Counted from the first letter of the stretch, positions 7,860 to 16,736 are shown. The stretch: DNA of 64,000 nucleotides from an uncultured Clostridia bacterium (GCA_934149275.1 CAKPEG010000004.1:13768-77767); one strand, 5' to 3'. Numbers and translations are program-made. Notes: a model not told the origin generated them from the sequence alone.

Positions 7860-8708
7860 ATGGAAATAATTGATGGAAAAAAATTAGCTAAAACTACAAG
7901 AGAAAATTTAAGGCTAGAAGTTGAAGAACTAAAGGAAAATGGAATTAATCCAAAATTAGCAGTAATTATGGTTGGAAATAATAGTGCATCACAAATATAT
8001 GTACGAAATAAAAGTAGAGCATGTGATGAAGTGGGAATAGAATTTGAGGAGTATTTATTACCTGCAACTACAGAGCAAAGTGAACTATTAAATTTAATTG
8101 ATAAATTAAATAAGCAAGAAGATATAAACGGTATATTGTTACAAAGTCCTATTCCAGATGGATTAGATATAAATGAAGCATTTAGAAAAATATCACCAGA
8201 AAAAGATGTTGATGGATTTCATCCAGTAAACGTTGGTAAATTAGTATTAGGGCAAGACACATTTGTATCATGTACACCATATGGAATAATGAGAATGTTT
8301 GAAGCATATAACATTGATTTAGAGGGGAAAAATGCAGTTGTAATAGGAAGAAGCAATATAGTTGGAAAACCAATGAGTCATTGTTTATTAAATAAAAATG
8401 CAACAGTAACAATATGTCATTCAAGAACAAAGAATTTAGCCGAAATCACAAAAAGAGCAGATATATTAGTAGCGGCAATTGGAAAAGCTGAATTCGTAAA
8501 GGCAGACATGGTTAAAGAAGGTGCAGTAGTTATTGATGTCGGAATAAATAGAACAGAAGAAGGTAAACTAAAAGGCGACGTTGATTTCGAAAACGTAAGT
8601 AAAAAAGCAAGTTACATAACACCAGTTCCAGGCGGAGTTGGACCAATGACAATAGCTATGCTTATGAACAACGTTGTAAAAGCAGCTAAAATGCAAAATA
8701 AAAAATAG
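7860..8708 (+). CDS. folD: Bifunctional methylenetetrahydrofolate dehydrogenase / methenyltetrahydrofolate cyclohydrolase
   Basis: Interconverts 5,10-methylene-, 5,10-methenyl- and 10-formyl-tetrahydrofolate, supplying one-carbon units for purine and fMet-tRNA synthesis. The length of 282 residues is normal. Visible motifs are IYVRNKSRACDEVGI with the catalytic Lys, GILLQSPIPDGLDI, the PEKDVDGFHPVNVGKL signature, the NAD(P) loop VVIGRSNIVGKPMSHCLL and the C-terminal PVPGGVGPMTIAML. It lies 19 bp after uppP and appears to be the last gene of the operon. Housekeeping; identification secure. Confidence 0.97.
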   Translation: MEIIDGKKLAKTTRENLRLEVEELKENGINPKLAVIMVGNNSASQIYVRNKSRACDEVGIEFEEYLLPATTEQSELLNLIDKLNKQEDINGILLQSPIPDGLDINEAFRKISPEKDVDGFHPVNVGKLVLGQDTFVSCTPYGIMRMFEAYNIDLEGKNAVVIGRSNIVGKPMSHCLLNKNATVTICHSRTKNLAEITKRADILVAAIGKAEFVKADMVKEGAVVIDVGINRTEEGKLKGDVDFENVSKKASYITPVPGGVGPMTIAMLMNNVVKAAKMQNKK

Positions 8709-8776
8709 GGGAATAGAAGTTTAAAAACTTCAAAAATATATTGAGGGCCAAATAAAAGTGAAAGGATTTGAAAGAT

Positions 8777-9628
8777 ATGATCTACTTAATTTGGCTCTCA
8801 ATTTTAGATTTTAAGCCAATAGAAAAATTACAATTAATACAAATAATAGGAACACCACAAAAGATTTTTAATTTAACAGAAAAACAATTAAGAGAGTATA
8901 CAAACTCAGAAGAAATTATTAAGAAAATAATGAACAGTGAAAAAAGACAAAAAGCCGAAGAAATTTTGAACAAAATGGAAAGAGAAAATATAAGAATAAT
9001 AACTTTGATGGACAAAACATATCCGAAAAATTTACAAAGAATTTATGACAAACCAATATTGTTATATGCAAAAGGAAATACAAATCTTTTAAAAAGTTTA
9101 AAAAAGATATCAATTATAGGTTCAAGAAATTGTTCAGAGTATGGAAAAATAGTAACTCAAAAATTGAGTTATATGCTAGCCAAGAAGGATTATACAATAG
9201 TTAGTGGAATGGCAAAAGGAATAGACAGCTATGCACATAAAGGCACATTGACAGCCAAAGGAAATACAATAGCAATACTAGGTTCAGGCGTTAATTATAT
9301 ATATCCAGAAGAAAATAAAAGATTGTACAATAAAATATTAGAACAGAATGGTTTAATTTTATCAGAATATGGTATAGATACAAAACCAATTCCAGAATAT
9401 TTTCCAGCAAGAAACAGATTAATAAGTGGAATATCAGATAAAATATTAATAACAGAAGCAAGCAGAAAAAGCGGAACAATGATAACTGCAAATTTTGCAA
9501 TCGAACAAGGAAAAACAGTATATGCGGTACCAGGAAATATAACCAGTACAAGATCTGAAGGAACAAATGAATTAATAAAAGACGGAGCAATTTTAGTAAA
9601 CTCACTTGAAGATATAACAGATTTATAG
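8777..9628 (+). CDS. dprA: DNA-processing protein DprA/Smf
   Basis: DprA binds incoming single-stranded DNA and loads RecA during natural transformation. The Rossmann core is clear: IIGSRNCSEYGK, VSGMAKGIDSYAHKGTL, the IAILGSGVNYIYPEEN block, ILSEYG and FPARNRLISGISDKILITEA with KSGTMITANFA and VYAVPGN. A short helical domain precedes it (about 1-75). The C-terminal winged-helix domain found in many DprA proteins is missing (283 residues). An in-frame TTG lies at 8768, but the AGGA at 8763 is better spaced for the ATG at 8777. Other competence genes are not in the window. Confidence 0.93.
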   Translation: MIYLIWLSILDFKPIEKLQLIQIIGTPQKIFNLTEKQLREYTNSEEIIKKIMNSEKRQKAEEILNKMERENIRIITLMDKTYPKNLQRIYDKPILLYAKGNTNLLKSLKKISIIGSRNCSEYGKIVTQKLSYMLAKKDYTIVSGMAKGIDSYAHKGTLTAKGNTIAILGSGVNYIYPEENKRLYNKILEQNGLILSEYGIDTKPIPEYFPARNRLISGISDKILITEASRKSGTMITANFAIEQGKTVYAVPGNITSTRSEGTNELIKDGAILVNSLEDITDL

Positions 9629-9669
9629 TATTATCTTAAAAGAGTCAGTAAAAAGAAAGGATGATGAAA

Positions 9670-10443
9670 ATGAAAGTTCTTGCAGTAGGAGATTTAATAG
9701 GAACAGCTGGATTAAAGAAATTAGAAAAAGAATATAAAAGAATAAAAGACGATGAAAATATAGATTTCTGTATAGTAAATGCAGAAAACGTTGCTGAAGG
9801 AATGGGAATAACGGAAAAAGCATTTCAAGCATTATTAAGACTAAATGTAGATTGCATAACAATGGGAAATCACACATGGGCAAAAAAAGATATATTCAAT
9901 TTTATAGATAATCCAAAACTTATCAGACCAGCAAATTATCCAAAGAATAATCCAGGAAAAGGATATCAAATTTTTGAATGTAAAGGAAAGAAAATTGCTG
10001 TTATAAATTTAATAGGTAGAGTAACTATGAATGTGTTAAGTGAAAACCCATTTATAACAGCAGAAGAAATAGTAGATAAAATAAAAGATACAGTAGATAT
10101 GATATTCATAGATTTCCATGCAGAAGCAACAGCAGAAAAATTAGCATTAGGATATTTATTAGATGGAAAAGTAACAGCTGTATTCGGTACACATACTCAT
10201 GTTCAAACAGCTGATGAAAGAATTATGAAAAACGGAACAGCATATATAACAGATTTAGGAATGACAGGACCAAAAGAATCTGTTATAGGAATGAGTGTTG
10301 AAGTTTCTAAAAAAAGATTTTTAACATCATTACCAGAAAGATATAAAATTGCAGATGGTGAAGCAAAATTGAACGGTTGCATATTTGAAATAAATGATGA
10401 AACGTGTCGACCAATAAATGTAAAAAGAATAAATATAGAATAA
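9670..10443 (+). CDS. ymdB: YmdB-type metallophosphoesterase
   Basis: Member of the TIGR00282 family. In Bacillus subtilis YmdB hydrolyses 2',3'-cyclic nucleotides and influences biofilm gene expression. Metal-binding residues are recognisable in VGDLIGTAG, VNAENVAEG, MGNHTWAKKDI, DFHAEATAEK and GTHTHVQTADE, in the order expected for the binuclear centre. The window offers ATGs at 9661, 9664 and 9670. The last is used because the AAAGG ends at 9660 and homologues begin M-[KR]-[IV]-L-x-x-GD. spoVS follows, reproducing the ymdB-spoVS order known in Bacillus. Confidence 0.93.
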   Translation: MKVLAVGDLIGTAGLKKLEKEYKRIKDDENIDFCIVNAENVAEGMGITEKAFQALLRLNVDCITMGNHTWAKKDIFNFIDNPKLIRPANYPKNNPGKGYQIFECKGKKIAVINLIGRVTMNVLSENPFITAEEIVDKIKDTVDMIFIDFHAEATAEKLALGYLLDGKVTAVFGTHTHVQTADERIMKNGTAYITDLGMTGPKESVIGMSVEVSKKRFLTSLPERYKIADGEAKLNGCIFEINDETCRPINVKRINIE

Positions 10444-10500
10444 ATGTCGAAAAACATAAAAAGCGGTCATACGATTATTCCAGTTTTTGCCATAAATCTA

Positions 10501-10529
10501 TAGACAATCGAATAACAATGTTATATAAA
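10501..10529 (+). promoter_or_regulatory. Possible promoter of spoVS
   Basis: TAGACA (10501-10506) and TATAAA (10524-10529) are 17 bp apart in the 130-bp gap between ymdB and spoVS. In Bacillus spoVS is SigH-dependent, but I see no convincing SigH motif here. Confidence 0.4.
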
Positions 10530-10573
10530 AGTATATGTCAATGTTACAAATAAAAAAAATAGGAGGCCAAAAA

Positions 10574-10837
10574 ATGGAAGTTTTAAAAATTTCATCAAAA
10601 TCAAATCCAAATTCAGTTGCAGGAGCAATTGCAGGATTAGTAAAGGAAACTACAAAAGCAGAAATGCAAGCAATAGGAGCAGGAGCTTTAAATCAAGCTA
10701 TAAAGGCGGTGGCAATAGCCAGAGGGTTTGTTGCACCATCAGGAGTTGACCTAATTTGCATACCAGCTTTTGCGGAGGTCCAAGTAGAAGGTGAAGATAG
10801 GACCGGAATAAAGCTTATAATTGAATCAAGAAAATAA
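10574..10837 (+). CDS. spoVS: Stage V sporulation protein S
   Basis: A small Alba-like protein of 87 residues that affects septation and late sporulation; it is highly conserved in spore formers. The sequence MEVLKISSKSNPNSVAGAIA, followed by the AIGAGALNQAIKAVAIARGF block and the GIKLIIESR end, is diagnostic. The start at 10574 follows a perfect AGGAGG (10561-10566); an upstream in-frame ATG at 10535 lacks one. ymdB lies upstream, and a hairpin terminator follows at once. Confidence 0.97.
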   Translation: MEVLKISSKSNPNSVAGAIAGLVKETTKAEMQAIGAGALNQAIKAVAIARGFVAPSGVDLICIPAFAEVQVEGEDRTGIKLIIESRK

Positions 10838-10843
10838 ATTTTA

Positions 10844-10868
10844 GGGGCTACAATCAGTAGTCCCTTTA
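10844..10868 (+). terminator. Hairpin terminator of spoVS
   Basis: GGGGCTAC pairs with GTAGTCCC (one G-U pair) around AATCA, followed by a short TTTATTA run. Confidence 0.65.
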
Positions 10869-10882
10869 TTAATTATAGAAAA

Positions 10883-11008
10883 AGAAAATATTATATTTGG
10901 TTTTTGAGTGACGCGCAGTTTGAAAGTTTTTCCCTAACCTTCTAAACGAAGTTTAGTAGGTGGGAAAATATTTTAGCAAGGAACGAAAAAATAAATATAA
11001 TATTTTCT
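10883..11008. repeat. Structured intergenic repeat, family 1, copy B
   Basis: The outer arms are AGAAAATATTATATTT and AAATATAATATTTTCT. They differ from copy A on both sides in a way that keeps pairing. The core from GTGACGCGCAG to AGCAAGGAACG is nearly identical to copy A, including the TTTTTCCC/GGGAAAA inner stem. Confidence 0.85.
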
Positions 11009-11061
11009 CAACAATAAATAATAATACGCATTAGCTTTAGCACAAAATAACAATCATAGTC

Positions 11062-11093
11062 TTGAAACAAAAATAAAAATAGTATATTATAAT
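11062..11093 (+). promoter_or_regulatory. Possible promoter of the solute-binding protein gene
   Basis: TTGAAA (11062-11067) lies 17 bp before TATTAT (11085-11090), which overlaps a TATAAT at 11088-11093. Confidence 0.4.
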
Positions 11094-11115
11094 CAAAGAT
11101 GAAACGAGGTGAAAA

Positions 11116-12720
11116 ATGAAAAAAATAAATATATTCAAATACATATTTATTATTGTAATAATTATATTAGCAATAGTTACTTATTCAATATATAAAAAAG
11201 ATAAATCTAACCCAGAGAAAAAATCAGTAACCCAAGAAACAGAGGATACAACTAATGTGGTAAAAGAATTGCGATTAGCAATATCACAGATGGATACGAT
11301 AAATCCAATAATAAGTAAAAATAAACATGTCCAAGAGATAAGTAAAATAGTATTTGACTCATTAATAGAACTTAAAGAAGATTATTCAAAAGAATATGCA
11401 TTAGCAACTGAAGTTTCAAAAACAGATGATGTTACATATGTCATAAAATTAAGAGAAAATGTTAAATGGTCAGATGGTTCAGATTTTAAAGCAGAAGATG
11501 TTAAATACACAATAGAACTATTAAGAAATATAGATTCAGTTTACACCGGAAACGTTCAAAACATCGTAGCTATAGATATTATTGATGACCACACATTAAG
11601 ATTTACTTTAAATCAAAATGTTCCATTTTTTGAATATAATTTAACATTTCCAATAATGTCATCCGAATATTATAAAGATACAGATTTTGCAAATTCAGAT
11701 AAAACGAACTTGCCACTTGGAACAGGAATGTTTAAAATAAAATCTTTTGATGAAAAAGTTATAAGCTTAGAAAAAAATACAGACTATTGGAATACAGAAA
11801 AAAATAGTGTATTAGAACAGATAAATATAAACATTTATCAAACAATGGGAGAAGTATATAATGACTTTAAAAATGGTAATGTCGATTGTATAAACACATC
11901 ACAAAACAGTGTTAATCAAAATATTGGAACAATTGGTTTTGCTTCATTAGAGTTTGATAGTAAAGATTATGACTATGTTGCTTTTAATTCAAACAATACA
12001 TATTTGGCGAGTGCAAATGTTAGAAAAGCTTTATCATATTACATAGATAAAAACAATACAATTGCAAGTAGCTATGGAAATGGATATAGGGTTTCAGATT
12101 TCCCATTGGATTATGGAAATTTTTTATATACAAATGATTTAATCGATAATGGATATAATTCTGGAGCAGCAGGCAGTTTATTAGCAACGGATGGATGGAG
12201 TTTTAAAAATAATTCATGGCAAAAATTAATAGGTAATAAATATGTGAGATTAGCATTCACATTAACAGTAAATGGAGATAATGCAATTAGTGTATCAGTC
12301 GCAGAAAATCTTAGACAACAGTGGGCTAACTCAGGAATAGCTGTAACAATTAGAAAAGTATCATCGCAAAATTATTATAATTTAATCAATTCACGAAATG
12401 GATATGATGCAATACTAATGAACATTAGCAATTCATTTACGCCAAACATAAATACTTATGTAGGATCAGGAAATATTTCAAACTATAATAATGACGAGAT
12501 AAATCAGTTAATAACAGATTCAAGTAATATGGATGACACAAATCAAATAAAAGAAAATTATAAGAGAATAATTCAGATATACAATGATGAAAAGCCATTT
12601 ATGAGCATAGCTAGAAAAAGAAATCTACTAGTTTATAACACAAATCTAACTGGAAACTTAAAACCAACTCCATATAATATATATAATTATATTGAAAAAT
12701 GGTATCGAAAAAATTATTAA
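11116..12720 (+). CDS. Membrane-anchored family-5 solute-binding protein (OppA/DppA-like)
   Basis: Extracytoplasmic receptor of the type that delivers peptides or other ligands to ABC importers. Residues 8-27 form one transmembrane segment. There is no lipobox Cys and no obvious signal-peptidase site, so the protein is probably anchored by an uncleaved helix, unlike typical lipoprotein receptors. The mature part (about 55-530) follows SBP_bac_5: RLAISQMDTINPI, VKWSDGSDFKAEDVKYTIELL, the LPLGTGMFKIKSF turn and ANVRKALSYYIDK. No permease or ATPase genes are adjacent; it stands alone between spoVS and recA. The ligand cannot be read from the sequence. Confidence 0.85.
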   Translation: MKKINIFKYIFIIVIIILAIVTYSIYKKDKSNPEKKSVTQETEDTTNVVKELRLAISQMDTINPIISKNKHVQEISKIVFDSLIELKEDYSKEYALATEVSKTDDVTYVIKLRENVKWSDGSDFKAEDVKYTIELLRNIDSVYTGNVQNIVAIDIIDDHTLRFTLNQNVPFFEYNLTFPIMSSEYYKDTDFANSDKTNLPLGTGMFKIKSFDEKVISLEKNTDYWNTEKNSVLEQININIYQTMGEVYNDFKNGNVDCINTSQNSVNQNIGTIGFASLEFDSKDYDYVAFNSNNTYLASANVRKALSYYIDKNNTIASSYGNGYRVSDFPLDYGNFLYTNDLIDNGYNSGAAGSLLATDGWSFKNNSWQKLIGNKYVRLAFTLTVNGDNAISVSVAENLRQQWANSGIAVTIRKVSSQNYYNLINSRNGYDAILMNISNSFTPNINTYVGSGNISNYNNDEINQLITDSSNMDDTNQIKENYKRIIQIYNDEKPFMSIARKRNLLVYNTNLTGNLKPTPYNIYNYIEKWYRKNY

Positions 12721-12726
12721 AAAGTA

Positions 12727-12754
12727 TTGACAAAAAAAATATATAATATATAAT
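12727..12754 (+). promoter_or_regulatory. Probable SigA promoter of recA
   Basis: TTGACA (12727-12732) and TATAAT (12749-12754) have a 16-bp spacer; a second TATAAT overlaps at 12742. I found no clear GAAC-N4-GTTC LexA box between it and the ATG. Confidence 0.65.
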
Positions 12755-12802
12755 AAAACAAACAAACATTTGGAAAACAAAAATTTGTAAGGAGAGAGAA
12801 AA

Positions 12803-13849
12803 ATGAAAGAAAACGATGAAAAGAGAAAAGCCCTAGATGCAGCAATGGGACAAATAGAAAAACAATTTGGAAAAGGTTCTGTAATGAAATTAGGAGAGTT
12901 CAAAGCAATGGAAGTTGAAGCAATTCCAACAGGAGCCTTAACACTAGACGTTGCACTTGGAATAGGAGGAATTCCAAAGGGAAGAATAATAGAAATATTT
13001 GGTCCAGAATCATCAGGAAAAACAACACTTGCACTTCATGCAATAGCTGAATCTCAAAAAGCTGGAGGAACAGCAGCATTTATAGATGCAGAACATGCAT
13101 TAGATCCAGTATATGCAAAGAAGCTAGGCGTAGATATAGATAACTTAATAGTTTCACAACCCGATACAGGTGAACAAGCATTAGAAATAACAGAAGCATT
13201 AGTAAGAAGTGGTGCTATAGACATAATAGTAGTAGACTCTGTTGCAGCATTAGTCCCAAAGGCTGAAATAGATGGAGATATGGGAGATACACATGTTGCA
13301 TTACAAGCTAGACTAATGTCACAAGCTTTAAGAAAATTAGCAGGAGTTTTAAATAAATCAAAAACAGCAATAATATTTATTAACCAATTAAGAGAAAAAG
13401 TTGGTATTATGTTTGGAAATCCTGAAACAACACCAGGTGGAAGAGCATTAAAATTCTATGCATCTGTTCGTTTAGATATAAGAAGAATAGAAAATATTAA
13501 ACAAGATGGCGAAGTTATAGGAAATAGAACAAGGGTTAAAGTTGTAAAAAATAAAGTTGCTCCTCCTTTCAGAGAAGCAGAATTTGATATTCTATATGGA
13601 GAAGGAATATCTAAAGAAGGAAGCATTTTAGATTTAGCAGTTAACCTAGATATAATAGATAAAAGTGGTGCTTGGTTTAGTTATAATGGTGCAAAGATTG
13701 GTCAAGGAAGAGAAAACGTAAAAAGATACTTAAAAGAAAATCCAAAAATATTAGCAGAAATTGAACAAAAAATTAGAGATAACTATAGCAAAGCATTTGA
13801 ACAAGCTTTAGATGAAAATGCGCCAGAAGAAAAAGAAGACGAAGAATAA
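12803..13849 (+). CDS. recA: Recombinase RecA
   Basis: Forms the ATP-dependent filament on single-stranded DNA for homologous recombination and SOS induction. At 348 residues it is of normal size. Walker A GPESSGKTT, the Walker B region IIVVDSVAALVPKAEIDGDMGD, NQLREKVG(I)MFGNPETTPGG (loop L2 region) and ALKFYASVRLDIRR are all intact. The C-terminus is acidic (EEKEDEE), as usual. AAGGAGAG precedes the ATG. recX follows after a hairpin, and the position downstream of ymdB-spoVS recalls the Bacillus neighbourhood. Confidence 0.98.
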   Translation: MKENDEKRKALDAAMGQIEKQFGKGSVMKLGEFKAMEVEAIPTGALTLDVALGIGGIPKGRIIEIFGPESSGKTTLALHAIAESQKAGGTAAFIDAEHALDPVYAKKLGVDIDNLIVSQPDTGEQALEITEALVRSGAIDIIVVDSVAALVPKAEIDGDMGDTHVALQARLMSQALRKLAGVLNKSKTAIIFINQLREKVGIMFGNPETTPGGRALKFYASVRLDIRRIENIKQDGEVIGNRTRVKVVKNKVAPPFREAEFDILYGEGISKEGSILDLAVNLDIIDKSGAWFSYNGAKIGQGRENVKRYLKENPKILAEIEQKIRDNYSKAFEQALDENAPEEKEDEE

Positions 13850-13866
13850 TTAAAAAAATATGTTAT

Positions 13867-13908
13867 AGAAAGTTTGCCAAAAGGTTATACAAATTAGGCA
13901 AACTTTCT
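13867..13908 (+). terminator. Hairpin after recA
   Basis: AGAAAGTTTGCC pairs perfectly with GGCAAACTTTCT across an 18-nt loop. The T-run is weak (TTATGATATTT), so termination may be partial, which would allow read-through to recX. Confidence 0.55.
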
Positions 13909-14104
13909 TATGATATTTGGTAGATGAATTAAAACAAATCTGAAAAATTTCAAATTTCAATATTTACTATATGTTTTAAAATTGAAATTTTAATAATTTG
14001 TTTACATGAAAAAAATATGAAATAAATATGAAATAAATATAGCAAAATATAAAGAAAGGAACTAATCAATTATTAAATAGATTAGATAAATTATACAGAA
14101 CTAT

Positions 14105-14551
14105 ATGGATTTGGAAAGATTAGAAAAAGTTGATAAATTAAAAACAAAAATATTAAAATATATTTTTTATAAAAAAAGAACTGAAAAAGAAATACTAGAA
14201 AAATTTAAAAACGAAGATAGTGATATTTTAGATGAGACTATTGAAAACTTGAAAGAATTAGGATATATTAATGATGAAAAATATGTTGAAAGATTTATGC
14301 ATGAAGCAATTGCGTTAAAGAATTTATCAATTTTTGAATTAAAATATAAATTATATTCAAAAGGTGCAAAAGAATCAGCAATAGATGACTATATATCTAA
14401 AAATGAAGAAATGCTTGAAGAATATGAAGTATTATCAGCACGCAACATAGTGAACAAGAAGAAAAATACACAAGAGATGCAAGATATAATTTTATACTTG
14501 AAAAAGAAAAGATATAGACCAGAAACAATAAATAAAATAAGTAGGGAGTAA
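14105..14551 (+). CDS. recX: Regulatory protein RecX
   Basis: RecX binds the groove of RecA filaments and limits their growth. The 148 residues contain the three-helix RecX repeats: FYKKRTEKEILEKF, the ELGYINDEKYVERFMHEAI block typical of the family, LKYKLYSKGAKESAIDDYI, and a C-terminal YLKKKRYRPETINKI. The location downstream of recA supports the call. No ribosome-binding site precedes the ATG at 14105; an AAAGGA lies 50 bp upstream, too far to serve. Translation may be weak, or an ATT codon at 14090 may be involved. Two bases separate its stop from scpA. Confidence 0.85.
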   Translation: MDLERLEKVDKLKTKILKYIFYKKRTEKEILEKFKNEDSDILDETIENLKELGYINDEKYVERFMHEAIALKNLSIFELKYKLYSKGAKESAIDDYISKNEEMLEEYEVLSARNIVNKKKNTQEMQDIILYLKKKRYRPETINKISRE

Positions 14552-14552
14552 C

Positions 14553-15308
14553 ATGGGAATATTAACACTTGAAACAAATAAATATGCACTTAAATTAGAA
14601 AATTTTGAGGGACCATTAGATTTATTATGTCATTTAATAGACAAGAATAAAATGGATATATATGATGTTAAATTATCTGAAATAGCAGATCAATACATTG
14701 AATATATAAACGAAATGGAAAAACAAAATCTTGATGTAACAAGTGAATTTCTTCTAATTGCAAGCACACTAGTTTTTCTTAAATCAAAAGAATTACTGCC
14801 TAAAGAAACAGAAGATGAGGCAGAATTAACAGAAGAAGAATTATTAAGAAGAATTATAGAATATAAAAAATATAAAGAAATGTCTAAAAAATTTAAGGAA
14901 ATGTTTCTTGAAAATAATAAAAGATTTTATAATTTACCATTACAAATAGAATTACCAAAACAAAAAATAGAAAAAGAATATTCATCAGAATTGTTATATA
15001 AAAATTATAAAAGATTAATAGAAAATAGAGAAGCTCGTATAAATAAAAATGCTGAAAATATTGAGAAAATTGCTATTACAGATACATACACAGTAACTAG
15101 TAAAGTAAAAGAAATATTTAGAGCACTTTCAAAAAAGCCTAAAATTGTATTTAATAAAATGTTTTCAGTAAAGACTAAGCCCAAAGCTGAAGTAGTTACA
15201 GCATTCACGGGATTACTAGAATTAACAAGAAGAAGCAAAGTAACTGCTACACAAGAAGAACTATTTGGCGATATTATTGTAGAAAAAAATGCAAGAAAAA
15301 AAGAATAA
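14553..15308 (+). CDS. scpA: Segregation and condensation protein A
   Basis: The kleisin subunit that bridges the two heads of SMC in the bacterial condensin complex. The 251 residues start with the diagnostic LENFEGPLDLLCHLIDKNKMDIYDV. The helical segment IASTLVFLKSKELLP and the C-terminal winged-helix region (AEVVTAFTGLLELTRRSKVTATQEE) are present. It is tightly linked to recX. scpB, which normally follows scpA in Firmicutes, is not here: the next gene is the DUF2953 protein, overlapping by 20 bp. Confidence 0.94.
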   Translation: MGILTLETNKYALKLENFEGPLDLLCHLIDKNKMDIYDVKLSEIADQYIEYINEMEKQNLDVTSEFLLIASTLVFLKSKELLPKETEDEAELTEEELLRRIIEYKKYKEMSKKFKEMFLENNKRFYNLPLQIELPKQKIEKEYSSELLYKNYKRLIENREARINKNAENIEKIAITDTYTVTSKVKEIFRALSKKPKIVFNKMFSVKTKPKAEVVTAFTGLLELTRRSKVTATQEELFGDIIVEKNARKKE

Positions 15309-15864
15309 TAAAAATAAGGTATATGGAAAAAATAGTATTATGAAAATATTTATCATAATACTATTTTTTATTTTAATAATATTATTATCAATCACAGTAT
15401 GCATTGATATAGAAAAATTAGAAATATACAATGGAAAAACAGTTTTTAAGATAAAATTAAAAATATATATTTTTAAATATATAAAAATATTTCAGAAGAA
15501 AATTCATAAAAAAGATATTATAAAAATGATAGAAAATATGTCAAAGGAAAATATAATCAAAGACGAAAAAATAATTAGAAAAATAAAATATACTTTTAGT
15601 GATATGAATATAAATGTTGAATATGGAATTAGAAATGTATTACTCAATACGTACACATATGGAATAATTAATATGATAATTCCGATATTTTTAGCACAAA
15701 AAGGCACAAACAATATTGAATATAATATAACTACAAATTTTAGAAAAAAATTTATAAGTATACAAGCTAGAGGAAAAATTCAAGTACAGATTTTAGAAAA
15801 TATAATAAAATTATTCAAACAAAATGTAGTAAAACTGAACAAGAAAAAAATTTGTTTTAGGTAG
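15289..15864 (+). CDS. DUF2953 family protein (YtfI-like)
   Basis: One strong transmembrane segment (about residues 19-38) is followed by a Lys/Ile-rich domain. The TYGIINMIIPIFLA segment and a final basic tail match the DUF2953 pattern. The family is usually encoded beside the sporulation gene ytfJ/gerW, and gerW is the second gene downstream here, although inverted and separated by an orphan gene. Start codon uncertain: the ATG at 15289 overlaps scpA by 20 bp (translational coupling), while an in-frame ATG at 15340 would begin just before the membrane segment. Function unknown. The gene is very A/T-rich. Confidence 0.65.
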   Translation: MQEKKNNKNKVYGKNSIMKIFIIILFFILIILLSITVCIDIEKLEIYNGKTVFKIKLKIYIFKYIKIFQKKIHKKDIIKMIENMSKENIIKDEKIIRKIKYTFSDMNINVEYGIRNVLLNTYTYGIINMIIPIFLAQKGTNNIEYNITTNFRKKFISIQARGKIQVQILENIIKLFKQNVVKLNKKKICFR

Positions 15865-15903
15865 AAAAATTGTACTAGTATAAAATTTAATATGCAATTT
15901 GTG

Positions 15904-15923
15904 AACCTATCAGGTTATTTTTA
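15904..15923 (+). terminator. Short hairpin with T-run after the DUF2953 gene
   Basis: AACCT-ATC-AGGTT followed by ATTTTTA. The stem is only 5 bp, so this is a weak call. Confidence 0.4.
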
Positions 15924-16001
15924 GCATACATTAATGCAATAAAAATTAGAATTAACTATATGATTAATAAAAAATAGAACTACATCGTATAAATGAGAGA
16001 A

Positions 16002-16029
16002 GAGCTCTGACTCATTAGAATCAGAGCTC
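16002..16029 (-). terminator. Terminator of the orphan gene at 16041-16736
   Basis: GAGCTCTGATTC and GAGTCAGAGCTC (minus strand) form a 12-bp stem with one G-T pair and a TAAT loop, followed by TTCTCTC. Confidence 0.75.
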
Positions 16030-16040
16030 CCAACTTCTTG

Positions 16041-16736
16041 TTACTTATTTTTTTCATCTGGGTAAAATATTTTTTGCAATACGTCTAGGAGAGTTGCACC
16101 ATTTGTAGCAACTACTCGTGCCAAACAATAAGGGCCATAAAATACCAATGCTTCGGTTGCCCACATTTTTTTACTCTTCACAACGTCAGCAGATACAGGT
16201 TTATCCTCTTTAATCATTGCTGAGAGCTGAGCAAGCGTCATTTTGTTTGGTATTTTGCTTTTCGGAATAGCTGGACAATGATAGTCAATAGTTAGTGTAT
16301 AACTTTTACTACAATTGAGCCAATACCGAGCTGGTTTAATAGGTAGATTAAATACTCCACCTAAGACCAAGTTATCAATAGTTACTTTTTCTCCAACTGA
16401 AGTTGGATTCCAGCGTGGCTGCCCAGGAAAGCGACCGCAATTTTTGATGACCGTGTTAATACTGTCAGTATATTCAGCCATTTCATCAGGAAGATATTGA
16501 ACATATCCAGCATCCTGAAAGGATGAGATAATATCAAAAAACTTTACTGAATATCTAATGACACCCTTGGCATCATCAGCTGGAAAATTACCAAGCTTAA
16601 CTAAGTCATTAAACATTTTCTTTAAACGCTTGAATTCAGCAGGTGAATTAAGTGCAATGTTTTTCTGTCTAACAATGTTAGCTATCCGCTCATTACGAAT
16701 ACAATACTTATTATAGTCTTTTTTTGTTCTAGGCAT
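16041..16736 (-). CDS. Uncharacterised protein, atypical composition
   Basis: I do not recognise this 231-residue protein. It is soluble, with a basic N-terminus (MPRTKKDYNKY), a helical first half and a second half with LVLGGVFNLPIKPARYWLNC, YHCPAIPKSKIPNKMTLAQL and MWATEALVFYGPYCLARV. Its codon use and G+C are clearly higher than its neighbours (about 45% by hand count in 16081-16140). It has its own consensus-like promoter, a perfect AGGAGG 8 nt before the ATG at 16736, and its own terminator, and it interrupts the scpA-ytfI-gerW neighbourhood. An upstream GTG at 16745 is too close to the ribosome-binding site. It is probably acquired. Confidence 0.75.
   Translation of the reverse strand: MPRTKKDYNKYCIRNERIANIVRQKNIALNSPAEFKRLKKMFNDLVKLGNFPADDAKGVIRYSVKFFDIISSFQDAGYVQYLPDEMAEYTDSINTVIKNCGRFPGQPRWNPTSVGEKVTIDNLVLGGVFNLPIKPARYWLNCSKSYTLTIDYHCPAIPKSKIPNKMTLAQLSAMIKEDKPVSADVVKSKKMWATEALVFYGPYCLARVVATNGATLLDVLQKIFYPDEKNK

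Noticed and set aside
12755..12802. LexA box upstream of recA
   Set aside because: No GAAC-N4-GTTC or close variant could be found in the region.
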